Source: Glandiceps talaboti (lineage: Eukaryota > Hemichordata > Enteropneusta > Spengelidae). From it: a DNA stretch of 64,000 nucleotides. The notes under the pieces are model-generated. The model did not search any database. It had not been told where the DNA came from and worked only from the letters and a program-made list of their open reading frames with translations. The DNA is taken from assembly GCF_964340395.1 (NCBI RefSeq), contig NC_135570.1, forward strand, positions 6,137,822 to 6,201,821, written 5' to 3'. How positions within the stretch are numbered: the first letter of the stretch is position 1; each line of letters starts with the position of its first letter. A program made the translations under genes and the position numbers. Below, one piece after another: positions 20,547 to 33,957 of this stretch.

Positions 20547-22861
20547 TTTGTTTTCATCAATATATCTATTTGTATGGACAGTGAAATATACTAGTAGTTA
20601 CTTTTGAATCTGATAGGTAAATTTGAAATGATTGTGACGTTTCAATCCAGCTAATATGGCCCTTGATCACGCAATGATTTTTAATTATTTGAATTGAAGC
20701 TTCACAATCATTAAATTTACTGTTCCAAAAATGACTGTCTTTCACTTTCGGATTTGATACTTGGTACCATAGATAATGTATTTTCCATCTATTTGTTTGT
20801 CTGTTTGTGTATGTATTAGTTTGTGTGTCTGTCTGTCTGTTTGTTGTTTGTTTGTTTTATTGTTTTGTTTTGTTTTTTGCTTCAAGCTCATGTGTTTGTT
20901 TATTTGCATATTTTGTACTTTTCACAATATACATCACTTTTACAGTTTCTGATGTGATGGGCTGTGACAATTAAAACATATCTATTACACTCCCCAGGTA
21001 TTTTGTTTGCGTTCACTTATCAATGATGGTCAGATATACATGTAGATGATAGAGAATACAATTGACCAACTTCTTATTTTGCTGGAATTTTCAAACCTCA
21101 CATCGTTGTAAATTTAAAAAATTTACTCTTCCTTGCGTGAATCAAAATCAAGTAAAACTATACATTATTTCATTATCGCAAAGTTTCTTGGATATTTACC
21201 TAGATATCAATAAATTCACCCTTTTCTTTATAAATTCTATTTTAATTTACATACAAATAAATTCCGTCATCTCTACACAATACAAAACATAATAAACTAA
21301 AATATATCCATGGCGACACAAAACAAGCAAATAAATCAGGTGTATACTAAGTCATTTCATGTTTTAACAGCGGTGTCAAATAATTAATTGAATTTAGTCA
21401 TGCTAATCAAGGTAATTAACAAACATAGCAAAGAATTAATCAATAGTGACGTCTGCATGTATGATGTATTAATCTGTCACTCCGGCTGATGTATTCCTCA
21501 ATGGTTATTTATAGATATTCCTGGAAGGCCCAGAGACCTCCTACGGAATGATAAATCAGCTGTTGGACTTCGTGCAGACCTACACCAACCCTCATGTTTT
21601 CTATCACTTAATGAATTGAAAATAATTACGCGATTAGAATTTTGACCTACGGATGATTAATAACATTTTTAGAAAAATGTATTAACCTGTAAATCCTAAC
21701 TGACAATATATTTTCAATGCATAAGACAAAAGGCAGGTTAGAGACAATCTTTACAACATGTGCTGCAGGAACAGAGCAGTTAATGGGTAGGTCTCCTACA
21801 TACTTTCCTTAATTTCTAACCATGGTCAATTCGGAAACCATTTTGGACCATGGTTGGGACAGCACCATGGTTTTTGTATTGCCAACCTGCATGAAAGACC
21901 ATGTTGAACTGTGATGTAAACTTAAAGATGATCAACCACTTTTGACCATGCTCAGGAAATGGCACCTGGTGTCAGTCAAACAACTAACAAATAGAACATA
22001 ACTGAATCACGGTATAAACAGTTTTAGAAAGTTCAAATAGACTATGTTCGAGTAATTGTTAACTATAATTGGGATGGGTCTGAGACTTTAAGAACGCTGA
22101 ACATGTTCTCTTGACAAAAGGTGCTCTTTAAATTTCAGACATAAGCACATAATTTCATTAAAACAATTGACACTTAAATGCACTACGAAATTATCACCAA
22201 CAAGATATATATATTTATATTAATTTTCTCACAAAATGGATTTCTGAAATTCACTTGTTCATTACAACACATAAACTGTCCACACGAGAACTCATAAAAT
22301 ACAAATCTGTACCATTAAAGTAGTAAAGAGAAAGTAACCCCACCTATACAACACCCTGGAGTCTTTAAATTTCTTTAAATAATCAGTAATTGCTACTTCA
22401 AAACTCTTGCACTTCCAAAGCTTAGACAGTTTCTGCTGTACAATGGATTAACAGAATTACTATGCTCATGTGGTTAATATGTTAAAAGCCTGAAATTAGA
22501 CAAATGGGTGGGGGATTTTACAAATTATACACATACCTATTCCCCATAGAAATTATCAAATGAATTAAAGCCCCATGATTCAATCGCAGGTTCTCACATA
22601 TGAATTCTGTTATCAGTGGAACCATATAAGGATTATATAGTACATGTATTTTGTTCAGATCCAACAGATTCATCAGCTCTACTTGACAACAGTTTGACAC
22701 ATCACAGGTTTAAGCCTAATCTGACATGGGCCTTTAACCCAAAAACTAAATATGATGATGACGTCTGTTTTTCATAGAACGCTTTCCCACTCTATTCGCA
22801 ATGCGTTTTACAATAATATTACCCCTGGCAACACATTGTAGATCTGTAGCGGCACAACGCC
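20547..22861. other. No gene recognised
   Basis: Contains T/G-rich TTTG/TCTG steps (20790-20880) and several CCATGGT/ACCATGG words (21820-21930). A minus-strand open stretch ending at a possible donor (AATAG|gtatgt, near 22528) has no recognisable product. Confidence 0.5.
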
Positions 22862-23045
22862 ATTTTTTTTAAATCCTCAACTCCCTGGGGAACATACAAC
22901 CATTGCAGCCTTTATAAGTGCATATGATTAAAGCATTCATATTGCAACCTCTCTCCTACCAAGTCCCCAATTATACAGCTGGTATGACTGAGGCACAATC
23001 ATGGTTCAAATCTTGCCAAGGGACTTTAGCTACTCAGGTTGGCAA
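22862..23045 (-). mobile_element. tRNA-derived SINE, 5'-truncated copy
   Basis: The reverse complement matches the body of the SINE at 58288: GAGTAGCTAAAGTCC, GATTTGAACCA, TTGTGCCTCAGTC, CAGCTGTATAATTGGGGAC, GAGGTTGCAAT, GAATGCTTTAATC. It continues to CCCCAGGGAGTTGAGG and an A-rich 3' end. The tRNA-like head is absent. Confidence 0.8.
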
Positions 23046-25190
23046 TTCTCATTATGACTCCATTAAATATAGCATGGTATGAGAGGGGGAAGGGGATTTA
23101 ATTTGGAGGGGGTCAGTCACAATTTCTCCCTGAGTGGATATAGAATTCCTGTGACCACAAACACCAAAAATTAAGTCTTCAGAGAAACATATGGATTTTC
23201 ATCTCTTTGAAAGTCCATCATATTGTTTACTAGATGGCACCACAAAGGGCTTAATAATAATAACATAAGTTTTATAGCAAAATCAATCGTAACAGTCTGA
23301 CGTGTTCATCATGTACTGTACTTCTCTTTCTACCAGCAAATATATGAATCACCAGGGAAACAAGGCTTCCTGCTTCCCATTTTCCATCATCCAAGCTAAC
23401 GTTACTTAGCAACCATGTCACAAAAGCTTATAAACTAAGCTTTGATGGTGCTAAATGTACCGATGCTACTTCTGTATGCATTACACACAGATAATATCTA
23501 TCTTATATACAAGTACACAGTTGTGGGAAAATGTGCACAAATACACATGATTTAGCTGGTCTAATTTTAGTATTTCATTTTTACTAATCTAGGCACTGGG
23601 GCGAAATACTTAAATCAAAGACCTACCTTGTATTAATGAAATGAAAGGTTACACCTAATTGAAATTCAATGAGAACAGCAACGTTATTTTACTCCTTAAT
23701 TTATAAACTTTCTGTAGTGAAAAATCAACATTACGATCTCCCTTTTTTTGGGATTTTCAATCGGAATATAAGATTTCCTCATCTGGCACACCCAACAATG
23801 TTATTCACCCCAATAAGGTCAATGACATTGAATGTGTCAGCTGAAGCGGACAAGATAAGCGATGGATTTTGCCCACATGCATGTACATGTTACAGCTGGA
23901 TATAAGCTTGATAAATTTAACAGTATCCATTGCTCTCCCACAGAAAGACCTATATAACAGCATGCCTGTCAATGTACGACAATATTATTGTTGTGACTCA
24001 AAATGACAAATGTGGGTTTTCAGTGATAGTCCACACAATAGTAAAGAGTTGGGGAAACTAAATTATTATGGGTCACACTGATATGCATCAGTGGCATGTC
24101 AAATTGGCCAAACGTACACACTAAATATATCTGTTAAAAGGAAATTTTTGTAAGGGTTTGGAAAGCGCTGTGAAAAGGGGAGGAATATCTGATAAAAAGC
24201 ATACACAAGTAGGTTTTTATTGCTTTCAAATGTGCTCTGGAACCTCAGTATAATGCCTGGGATATACTGCTCTTCGAGACTAAAACATAGTCTATAAGGT
24301 ACGCCATGAAGGAGCGCCCTCACAGTCATCAGCCGGTGAGGGCAGAGTGACACAACATATCTCACAGTCTACTAAAAACATTGCTAAATCTTGAATTTCA
24401 AAGCGATTTGAAATTCACATGGCTCTAGCCTAATATAAACTGCAAGAGAACAAAAAAGCGTCATTTCAATTTAAAATCTACTCATTTTTTTTAAATTTAA
24501 TTACCTGACGTATTTCACTACCATATGTATTGAAACTGTGTAACTACAAAGAGAATATACTATATATGTTAAAAGTGAATATTGAACTTTTGGTACATCC
24601 CCAAATTCTGTCTCCTCCTCCAAACCCCTCCTCATCTGCAGGTACAAGTAACTTGTCTGTATTGTGTACGATATGTACGTACTGACAGACTTGCCTAGAT
24701 AAATTGCATACACACACTATTCAATTTGCAGAGCATTTTAAGATAACAAAACTGCTAATCAATATCAAACTTAATTGAAACACAAGCTCAAAAATCTCAA
24801 CTATAAAAAAAATAATTTATCTGTTTTGAAACCAAGTCATTTTCAAGGCATTATGGTGAGAAACAATATTTTTTACTGAAATATGATATGCAACTTCCAA
24901 TCTGTATCCAGTTATATACCTAACAAAGTAAACAGTGATCATTTTTATTGATTATTTCATTATTAGTCAATTGTGTTCAGAAAGGTAGTCAGAAATTTGA
25001 TACATGTGTACCACTATGTTACGCTGACATGCGACAATTCAATACATATAATATATAATTAATGGAAACTGGCAAGTAATATATTCAACTCTGACCTTTG
25101 AACCTATCCCATGATCCTGTGTTTTCTGTTTCAAACCAATATCCTGCTGAATGCCCTGTGCACAAGTTTTGTCCAGTGTTTTGGGCTTAA
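23046..25190. other. No gene recognised
   Basis: Includes a small hairpin-forming CCCTCAC..GTGAGGG near 24318-24340. Open frames at 23669-23905 (+) and 24099-24365 (-) lack recognisable features. Confidence 0.45.
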
Positions 25191-25345
25191 AACCTGGTAA
25201 CCACTCGGAGCTTATGAGAATTTTGATAAAAATGATATATTATATTCACCTGATAACCTCTCAGAGCTTATGAGAATTTTGGTAAAAATTGCATAACCTG
25301 GTAACCTCTTAGAACTTATCAGAACTTTGATAAAAAATATATTTT
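25191..25345. repeat. Tandem repeat, 50-60 bp unit, three copies
   Basis: Units read AACCTGGTAACC, TC.GAGCTTATGAGAATTTT and GATAAAAAT, starting near 25191, 25248 and 25298. Confidence 0.85.
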
Positions 25346-26459
25346 GTTTCCAAATGACAATACAAAAAATACTATAATACAGTCTACTACCATATATAGC
25401 TTGGTGGCAACCACTGGACAGACTTACTCAGATACTGTGATGTACATTTGTACACGTCAGTCTCTTGTAATAAATTATGCCCTCAGGCTAATACTGGTAC
25501 TACAATAGGTGTAATGGACCATGCATGATACAATGGCAGAGAGATCTATAGATTTTAGCTGTCAGATTCACCAAAAACACTGGTACAACTTGATCTTTGT
25601 TAATTGTCTACTGGCTGCATCTGTGTAACTCTGTGCTATACACTGTGTACATCATGACACTACAGCTATATACTATTATTAAAAGCATTAGCATAAACGT
25701 AATGATGTTATCACATTCTCACATCACTTAAGACTGGAGGTTAAGTTTGAAGTAAACTGAATGAAATTCAATTGCAACCATTTGTCAGTATCTGATGGAT
25801 TTCTATCGACATTCACTGTTCACCCAAAAATTCTCCAGCAAGAGATTTAGCAAGATTTTTGGTAGAATTTGTCCATTTGACTATGTGGAAAGATTGAGAG
25901 TGCAGAAAACAACCATGTGTATAGTTACTGGAAGCATAAATACTTTGACTAAGTCTGTGTCATCCTTAGGGTGTAATTAGGGGATTAGAAGCCTTTTGTC
26001 CACTGTTTTCAAGTGTTAACAATGTATTGTGGGTATTTTGAAGCAGTGTAACAGGAAAGGAGAAACTGGCACAGTTTCACATTGTAATAATTTGGGTGGA
26101 AAATCCAGGTGCACATGACCGAAATAGCTACATATAGGTTCCACTTTAATACTTTTGATATCACTGGATATATGTATATCGTGTTATTCATTGTATATAT
26201 TTTCTTATATCATTCTGTATGTATTGTTCATTTTTCTGAGCATGTGCTCAGTATAACGGTAGGACTCCTAGCATGATTTCACATTGACGCTGATTTCAAA
26301 GACACAGGCTTTCATTGTGCACTTTAAAAAAGACGTTAGAAAATCAAATTAATTCATCATACAGATGAGATGTGATCCATTGATTCATTCCTACTTAATT
26401 GAAAACCTGGAGAAATCGATTCCATCATTCTTCAATTAATCTGCATATTCAACATTACC

Positions 26460-26759
26460 ATGGAAACCATACTTACGTACGACTACTACTGGTACATTTT
26501 GGGCACTTTTAATGAGAAAATGAAGGAGATGCAAGCTCTAGCAGGTCATTCTACTTTCATATTTACAAACTGTACAATCAATCATTTTGTATCCCGGCTT
26601 TTCTATTCAGAGACTGCTGTTAATGTCGTTATAAAAACTCTCAAGACAAGTGTGAATTTGGGGGATTACTACGGGAATTATGACTTAAGAGCTATGGAGG
26701 AGGCTTTAACTCACACAGAGCCCGCAGGTGTTTATGTTGCTAGGGCTTTGAGTGACTGA
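26460..26759 (+). CDS. Candidate 99-residue open frame, unknown
   Basis: Opens with ATG in a strong context (ttaccATGG) and runs 99 codons to TGA: METILTYDYYWYILGTFNEK at the start, ALTHTEPAGVYVARALSD at the end. Composition is ordinary rather than repetitive, with no signal peptide, membrane helix or known motif. No splice or polyadenylation context supports it, and its neighbours are non-coding. It may be a chance frame or part of a non-coding RNA. Confidence 0.15.
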   Translation: METILTYDYYWYILGTFNEKMKEMQALAGHSTFIFTNCTINHFVSRLFYSETAVNVVIKTLKTSVNLGDYYGNYDLRAMEEALTHTEPAGVYVARALSD

Positions 26760-27046
26760 GGGTAGACTGAACTGATAGGAAGAGTCTTGACAGTTTTACA
26801 ACGATGTGATAGTGAGTGTGAAATATAGCCCTATAATCATGCAGTCTCAAACCTAACAGTAAATCTGCACAATTTTTTATATGTATTTATATACATCTCC
26901 AGGAACCATGAGCACACACAAAAAAGTATTTTTTTTTTTAAAAGGTCTCAAAAAGCTATTCTCAGTAAATTATGCCATAAAATGACACTGAAACAACACA
27001 GCTTTCGTGAATTACCTCGAGAGTACAATGGACATAAACAATTTAC

Positions 27047-27102
27047 CTGAAAATCACTTTTCATGTCAAAGTTGAAATAAAAAGGCGCCATCCATATCAA
27101 GT
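27047..27102 (-). CDS. Candidate 56-nt exon of unknown gene
   Basis: On the minus strand a pyrimidine-rich acceptor (attgtctttacag) precedes AC TTG ATA TGG ATG GCG CCT, and TTT CAG is followed by donor gtaaat. Only one frame is open: two bases completing a codon, then 18 codons, LIWMAPFYFNFDMKSDFQ, ending in phase 0. The other two frames have stops. I do not recognise the peptide and it does not match the Slo N-terminus. The splice signals are good but the exon is short, and no partner exon was found within a few kb. Confidence 0.25.
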
Positions 27103-27311
27103 CTGTAAAGACAATCTCATTTTCTGATTCCCTAGAGTATTAGGAGTTATACTGATAAAATATTAAACGATGCAGCCATTCTTCAGCAATTTAATACCAT
27201 GGAGTACGACCTAAAATAGTGTATCACTGTCAAATGTTCAGATAAAAAAATGAAAATATAGAAAAAAAAGGCCCCAGTGTGTATACATACATGTCATATA
27301 CATGTACTCTG

Positions 27312-27416
27312 TTAGTCTACAGTTCTAAACTGGTACAGTGTATTACGTATTAAAAACTTCACGGAGAAGTGTAATGAAGTTTTTATACACTGTACCAGTT
27401 TAGAATTCTAGACTAG
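27312..27416. repeat. Inverted repeat, arms about 48 bp
   Basis: The left arm has TAGTCTACAGTTCTAAACTG, GTACAGTGTAT and TAAAAACTTCA. The right arm has TGAAGTTTTTATACACTGTA, CCAGTTTAGAATTCTAGACTA. The loop is about 8 nt. It is probably a MITE remnant or a long hairpin. Confidence 0.85.
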
Positions 27417-27440
27417 TATTCTGTATTTATTACAAGTGAA

Positions 27441-27630
27441 CATTGAAAGCTGCAACTGGAAAACTTTTTTGAAAATGTTTTGCTGGATAAAATAACTTCC
27501 TTGCAATACCGTACACCTTGAATATTACTGAATCACCTGTGGTTGATTGTATTTTTTGTAGCTGTATATACATGATATGGTACAATAAATTGATTTTTGG
27601 GTATCCACACCCAAATTAGCATCATCAACA
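27441..27630 (+). repeat. Dispersed repeat family 'TTTTTGGGT', copy 2
   Basis: Same block order as 16901-17110: AGCTGCAACTGGAAAA, AATCACCTG, GTAGCTGTATA, ATATGGTACAATAAAT, TTGATTTTTGGGT, CCACACCC. Confidence 0.7.
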
Positions 27631-28009
27631 GTGATCAACATTTCAACCTGTGTTTGTGTACTGCTTATGGATAATATCAACCACTGATTAACACTTACAA
27701 TTTCTAAGTATTGGTATTTTAATAATTGTTAGTAAATATATTGTGGTTGTCTGATCGAAAAATGATACTCCAGGTGTAAGTAGTACAGTTTTTACATGCA
27801 GATAATGAGATTCAAATCCAAGCTTTTGCTCAAGATTTAAACTTGCCACTACATCACCTACAGATACTATTGACCACTAATTAACAGATACAATGTCTTT
27901 TTATAAATAATTGACCAATTTTTAGTGAATACATCTTTGGTTATTTGTCATGGAGGGTGAGTTGTTACAATACATTGCATTGTGGAAACAGGGTTTCAGC
28001 TAAATTTTA

Positions 28010-28258
28010 CACTTGGGATGATGATTGTCAAATGTGACACCCCCTGTGTATATATGTTGTATGCTGGTAATTATTATCAAATGTGACACCCCCTGTGTAC
28101 ATGTTGTATGCTGGTACAATGTATGATAGCTATCAAATATAACACCCCTAATACCTTTAATGTTATTGTTTGGATGATGGTTATCAAATGTGACACCCCC
28201 TGTGAACATGTTGTATGGCGCGGCAATGATGGTTATCAAATCAAATGTGACACCCCTG
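28010..28258. repeat. Tandem repeat, about 54-bp unit, five copies
   Basis: Units read TATCAAATGTGACACCCCCT, GTGTACATGTTGTATGCTGG, with variable middle parts. Confidence 0.9.
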
Positions 28259-28989
28259 ATATATCTAATTCATGAATCTATAGAACTACTGCATAATCTG
28301 GTTGCTGGGGCCTGCAATATTGAATAATAACCAAAATATGAAATCTAATGCACTGAGTACAATAATCTTGTGATATTATTAGGCAAGAGCTTTTCAATGA
28401 CGGTAATTCAGTAGATGTTTATGCCAATGGCAGGTAAATAATTGTTTGAAAGTACAGGAAGCCGTGTAAGCTTATGTTCACACTTCGTAACATACAAAAT
28501 TCTTATCCCTCATTTCCTTGTCTGCATGATATCAACTTTTTATCAGGTAATGAATAATTGACGAGGTACAACGAAATCTACTCTCACAATCAGGGCTTCT
28601 GAGTCGGCTTATTTAGACCAATAACACTCTCTACTCTGAGTATTATTAAGGAATAAACATCAATGCCACCTAACCAATTAATCCATTTTTGGTAGAAATA
28701 TGTTCAGTATAGGGACGATCGCACACTGTCGCACAAGCTCAACAAACAAACGTCGTTCGTTTAGGCCAAAACCCACTCCCCTAAACAAAAGTGCGACATC
28801 AAACATGATGCGAACTATAATGAAAACTATAGCGGTCACACCTCTATGATCGATGTAATGTAAAAACATGATTATAAACACATTAAAAAAACTACTGGAA
28901 ACCCAGCACCATATCTCACATTAGAAGTAAATTTTAATCAACTTCTCAACATCTCAGTAGTAAATACAGAAGCTGTTATCATTGAAAGA

Positions 28990-29015
28990 ATGAATATTAA
29001 TAAATAAATAAATAA

Positions 29016-29092
<77 letters not shown>

Positions 29093-29250
29093 CATACATA
29101 CATACATACATACATACATACATACATACATACATACATACATACATACATACATACATACATACATACATACATGAAAGAATGAATGAATACATGCATG
29201 AATCAATCAATCAACCAATCAATGAACAGATAAATAAATAAATAAATGAA
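28990..29250. repeat. Compound microsatellite (AAAT)n-(CA)n-(CATA)n-(GAAT)n-(AATC)n
   Basis: (CA)n runs about 29018-29086 and (CATA)n about 29093-29174, flanked by shorter AAAT, GAAT and AATC runs. Minus-strand frames reading MYVC or VCVC are artefacts. Confidence 0.95.
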
Positions 29251-29549
29251 TTGTGTGATGATGCCAGTATATGTATACATATATATACATCATTTTATAT
29301 GTAAATATATTCATACAGAAATTGACATGTTGATTGATGTGATGTTGGCAAAAGGAAATTTACATTTTACAACAATAAATATATGTACAAATAGATCGAC
29401 GTGTTTTGAATATTTGTTCTTTCTGTATAGTTTTTGTTATATATTTGACAAAATTTTCTTTTCTAATACATCAAATTAATCATTGCTTCTTTTGTTTGAT
29501 ACTTTTAATTTTAATCTTTGTGTGCTACAGGTATATTCTATCATTGGAT

Positions 29550-29890
29550 GTTATTCCCCAATATATTTCTTCGTTCGGCCAAGGAAAATACGAGTGACCT
29601 AAGGGGCCTTTGTCACTACGAGTCGACAACCCTTAGGTCAGGAGTAAATATTCTGGCGGAACAAAGAAAAATACTGGAGAATAAAATAATTATACCAGCA
29701 CCAACAATATCAAAGAAAAATCAGGGAATGGCAATTTTGAATGTTTTGACTCATATTTCAAACACAGCAAAAGCAGTGACATAGACACGCATTGTCGTGA
29801 CATAGACACACGGTGTCATCTACCTAGAATGACCAGAGTATATATATTCCATATTTTGGCACATGCATGGTAGAAGTGACTTTATAAACT
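29550..29890. mobile_element. Foldback repeat family 'CCTAAGGGG', copy 2
   Basis: A hairpin at about 29550-29690. The left arm reads TTATTCCCCAATATATTTCT, CGGCCAAGGAAAATACGAGT, GACCTAAGGGG. The right arm reads CCCTTAGGTCAGGAG, AAATATTCTGG, AGAAAAATACTGGAGAATAA. The tail (ATACCAGCACCAACAATAT, AATGGCAATTTTGAAT, CATAGACACGC) is shared with 12.7 and 52.9 kb. Confidence 0.8.
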
Positions 29891-32800
29891 GGTAGACTAG
29901 GATTAGGGAAAATGCACAGAGAATACCGGTGCATTCTTTCTGGTGTGTCCATTTGTATTTTTTGTATGCATAAGTGACTTTTTTTACACTGGTAGAGCTA
30001 AAATGGATTTATGAAAACGTACAGAGCATATCAATGCATTCCCTGGCTGCACCATAACAAAGTATCTGTTCAAGAGAAACCCCACGACGTCACATTATTT
30101 GTACGTTTATAGAAATATATATAGATCTTCATTAGCGCTGTATATAGGTTTTGTCTACATTAGAGTTACCTCTAGGGAGATATACAGTTTTATTTCAAGA
30201 ACATAGTAGGTAAAAGTGCTATTTCTAACAGTACCGCTTTACACTAACCAAGTGTTTTCCATTTTCAAACCTAAGGTTAGAGTTTGGAAAACATGAAAAT
30301 GTTATCACATTTTATCATGTCATAATTTATCATCTTAACAAAATTTATTGCTACATAATATGTTATATAATTATATTATCCTCATGTTATATTCTCTATG
30401 TATCCCTGTATCAATCATCAAGCTGTTGTGGATTCATTGAACCCCCTCCTTCAATCCTCAATCCCCACCCCCACCCCACCCCCTTTTATCCTATCTCAAT
30501 TACATGTAAATGTATGGGAATATTAAAGTTAGATGGTATCAGTACATACACATCAACACATATTCTTAAGTTCAATATTTCTGGTAAGGATTTGAAAAGG
30601 TCACTTGAAAAGGTAACATACACACACTGTACTACAGAACTATTTGTTAACTGCCTCAACAGGAAGTGTTTACACAACAATCCAACCGAAATATAAAATA
30701 TATACTAAACCAGACTCTGGTTCAGTGCTACATGTAAATGAAATTCTTGATATTTTAATCCAATCCCAAATTTCTAAGCTATGGTATGGCTTTGGCAAAT
30801 ATTACGGATTATCTTCAGGCTTATCTTAGCAAATAAATCATGTATAGAATTATATCTGATCTGAGTTGTGGCTCCCTTGGGTGTAAAAACAAAGTCTTGT
30901 TTTCAATTTGTATACAGGTCACGGCGTTGGTAATGACATGCGATTTGCCACTATTCTTGTGAAGACGAGATCATTAATATCAGATCGTTTGATTAATTGC
31001 TTGATTGTTACACTCAATGTGCCCTAATTATAAAACATACAGAATTAACACCTTCATCATTTGTTCTTGTTTACTTTCTGTTTTGCTCATTCATATCAGG
31101 AATGAAACTGATTATAATTCTCGGTACCTATAACAGCATTGTACCTCACGCTAGAGGATCAAAACAGAACAAGAAGGTCAACTTATTTTCATATGTGCCT
31201 ATAATACAGTAATCCATGTTTATATACATGTATGCAGTTGCAGTTAAAATCACATTGTTGACCAAGGAATCAAAGAATAATTTTGTCATTCAGTTGTGTT
31301 TAATAAACACAGAACAGAGCTTTTACTTTAGAAATTAAATGTTTCCTTCCTTGAAAGACACAAAGTCTGTACTTTACTGCACGTAACTATGCATTGAGCA
31401 CCACTATTGGCTAACTTTTCTATGTTTACATATTTTTTACCAATGAGGTGTTTGGTTATTGAGAATGACTGCGATACATTTTCATAACCACTGCAATGTA
31501 ATGATTCTAAAACCTGGAAATGTGTGTTTATAAATAATATTATGCATTCAGTACTTGTACTAATGTTTCACTGATTCTGTTAAACAATAAATTTCTAAGA
31601 TTTAGTCTTGCCAGACAAGTGCCACATTATATTTTATCATCAACTCACATGAATCAAAATCAAAATTTAGATACTTTTTCTTAGAACTTGAAGGAAATAA
31701 AACTCAGATCAGATATTGTTTCATGCATGAATCATTTGGTGAGATAAGCCCCAGGATAATGTCACCCATGAAAAGAGGGAACCTGTTATCAGGAACAATT
31801 TTTACACTCACTGGAATCAGATATGTACATCTCATGATACAAGTAACTTACACCAACAAGTTTACTGCCATGACTACAATCAGATACATGCATCACAATC
31901 ATGTCCTTTTTATCTTTACTAACGTTTTTCCAAAATGACATACCCCTTACAGGCATGGTTTCACTATGATCACTGGAAAAACTCTACCTAATGTCACCAA
32001 ACTGAACTCTCACTCATTTTGTATATATTTTGACAAATAGACAATTTTAAACGATACATTTGTACTTTGTATTCCAGTGTTAAACAATGATTTTTTTTCA
32101 TGAGTTTAAATAGCATTTATAAATGGGAATGTATTTCAGTATTTTCTGAATAATCATTTCAGAAATGTCATTTTCCAGGTGTAAAGTTAATTTTCCATGA
32201 CTTTTCCGAGAAGATTTGACAACTCGAGGACTTTCTAGGTGCATGGCCCCTACCATCTTACCATACATGGGGATTCCCTTATTAGTCTACAAACTGACAT
32301 TATAGGAGTCAGCCATCTGTGTTTTTGACACAGTAAGACGTGGGTTGTTAATACCAGACACTAATTACACAGTATAGTTATATGGTCTCAGCCTGTCAAA
32401 AGATCAATTTCTCCTAGTAGTTCTACGCTGCTGTAACCTCACTACTGTGTAACATTTGGAATATCCGTTGGCACATTACACTTTCTGATGATGATATAAA
32501 ACCTGTCAGTCACACATTAACTCCTATTGTATCACAACACAAACACAAGCCAAAAATGTAATGACTATTCTGTATGTATATAATGGAACATTCTACTTCG
32601 TTATTTCCAAAACACAAAATCTGACACACTTAAACATGTCATTCGATATTTTCCTCAAATTTCAGAATGGTTTGGTTAGATGGAACTACACAAATGACAA
32701 GTCTCCGCACAGTGTCACTTACATTGTATACATCAGGAGTTTTGCCCTTGGCTATGGAAAATAATGAACTTCATGCTGTGATGTATAATTGAGTTTCAAC

Positions 32801-33950
32801 AGTGACCTCGCTAGGTCAAATAATCTGTGTACATTTACGTTTGTACTTCACTTTCGTCCAATTAGTCAGGGAGGAAATCACCTTGGCAGCTCCTTATTCT
32901 GAAATTCCTGTTCAATTTTGACTATGAAGGAAAGTGACAAATCCTTACTTATGTTAGTTCACATTACCACTGACAAAAATACACCAATGTCAAGTTCAAG
33001 GCTTAGATCTGCCTCATTCTTGATATGAGATTCATATTATATATAAACCCAAATCAAAATATAAATAATACCTGGAGCTATTAATCAAAATATGTGCACG
33101 TCTAAAATCATGTTCATATGATATATAGTCAACTTCTGCTTTGCATACAAAATGAATGTTTCTAGCAGAATTATACGTCACAAGATATGTAAATATAACA
33201 AAATATGCAGCTTTACATGTAGTTCTAAATTGATATTTCAGTTAACACTCAACTGCAAAGTTTTACAGGAATTCTTGACAGAAATAAATGAACCACACAA
33301 TGTCTTAATTCATGAGAATCAATTACTACAAGCCTTTTGCTAACATAGATAAGTTGTAAGTGGTGATCGTACATATTTAACCATTCTACAATTTGTGTAC
33401 AAGTAATTCATCATTAGAAGTTCATACTTGGAAAAGGTTTCCCATAAATACTGAGCAAAACTAGTATACAACCTAAACATCAACATAACACGTACCTTAA
33501 CCTTAAATGATGGCAATGATTAATCACATGGTACAACAAATACTTCTATAGTATATGTATACTAGAACAAGGGGATATTTAATTTTCCAAGAATTTAACT
33601 TACAAATGCAGAAGTCTGCAATCTTGTTTCTAATAATATAGTTCAGGAACATATACAGGGAGAGTTTATGTAACAAATATTTCATGGCTCTTCAGAGATG
33701 AAGAAACAACCCTTTGTATTACTATTCAGTATGGTATAGGTATATTTGTATGTAGATATACATATATCTATATCAGTTCCAGACACTGACAATCCTGAAA
33801 ATTCATATAAATTATGAATATTTTAATCCACAGTATACACCTGTACCTCTTTTAAGAGTTTGGTTTAAACTTTAGGTAAGTTTTGATGTTTTAGTCCTCC
33901 AACCATTGAAGATGAAAGTCTACCTCCTTCTTAAGCCATTATCTACCCAA
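29891..33950. other. No gene recognised
   Basis: AT-rich. A C-rich patch lies at about 30441-30484 (CCCCACCCCCACCCCACCCC). Open frames on both strands lack recognisable domains. Confidence 0.45.
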
Positions 33951-33957
33951 AATTCAT

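Noticed and set aside
24099-24365. Minus-strand 88-codon frame
   Set aside because: Starts at GTG after a stop, has no splice context and no recognisable family.
28010-28258. Regularly spaced repeats considered as a CRISPR array
   Set aside because: The spacers are related to one another, the setting is eukaryotic, and units vary in length. It is an ordinary minisatellite, as at 33958-34560 and 58690-59185.
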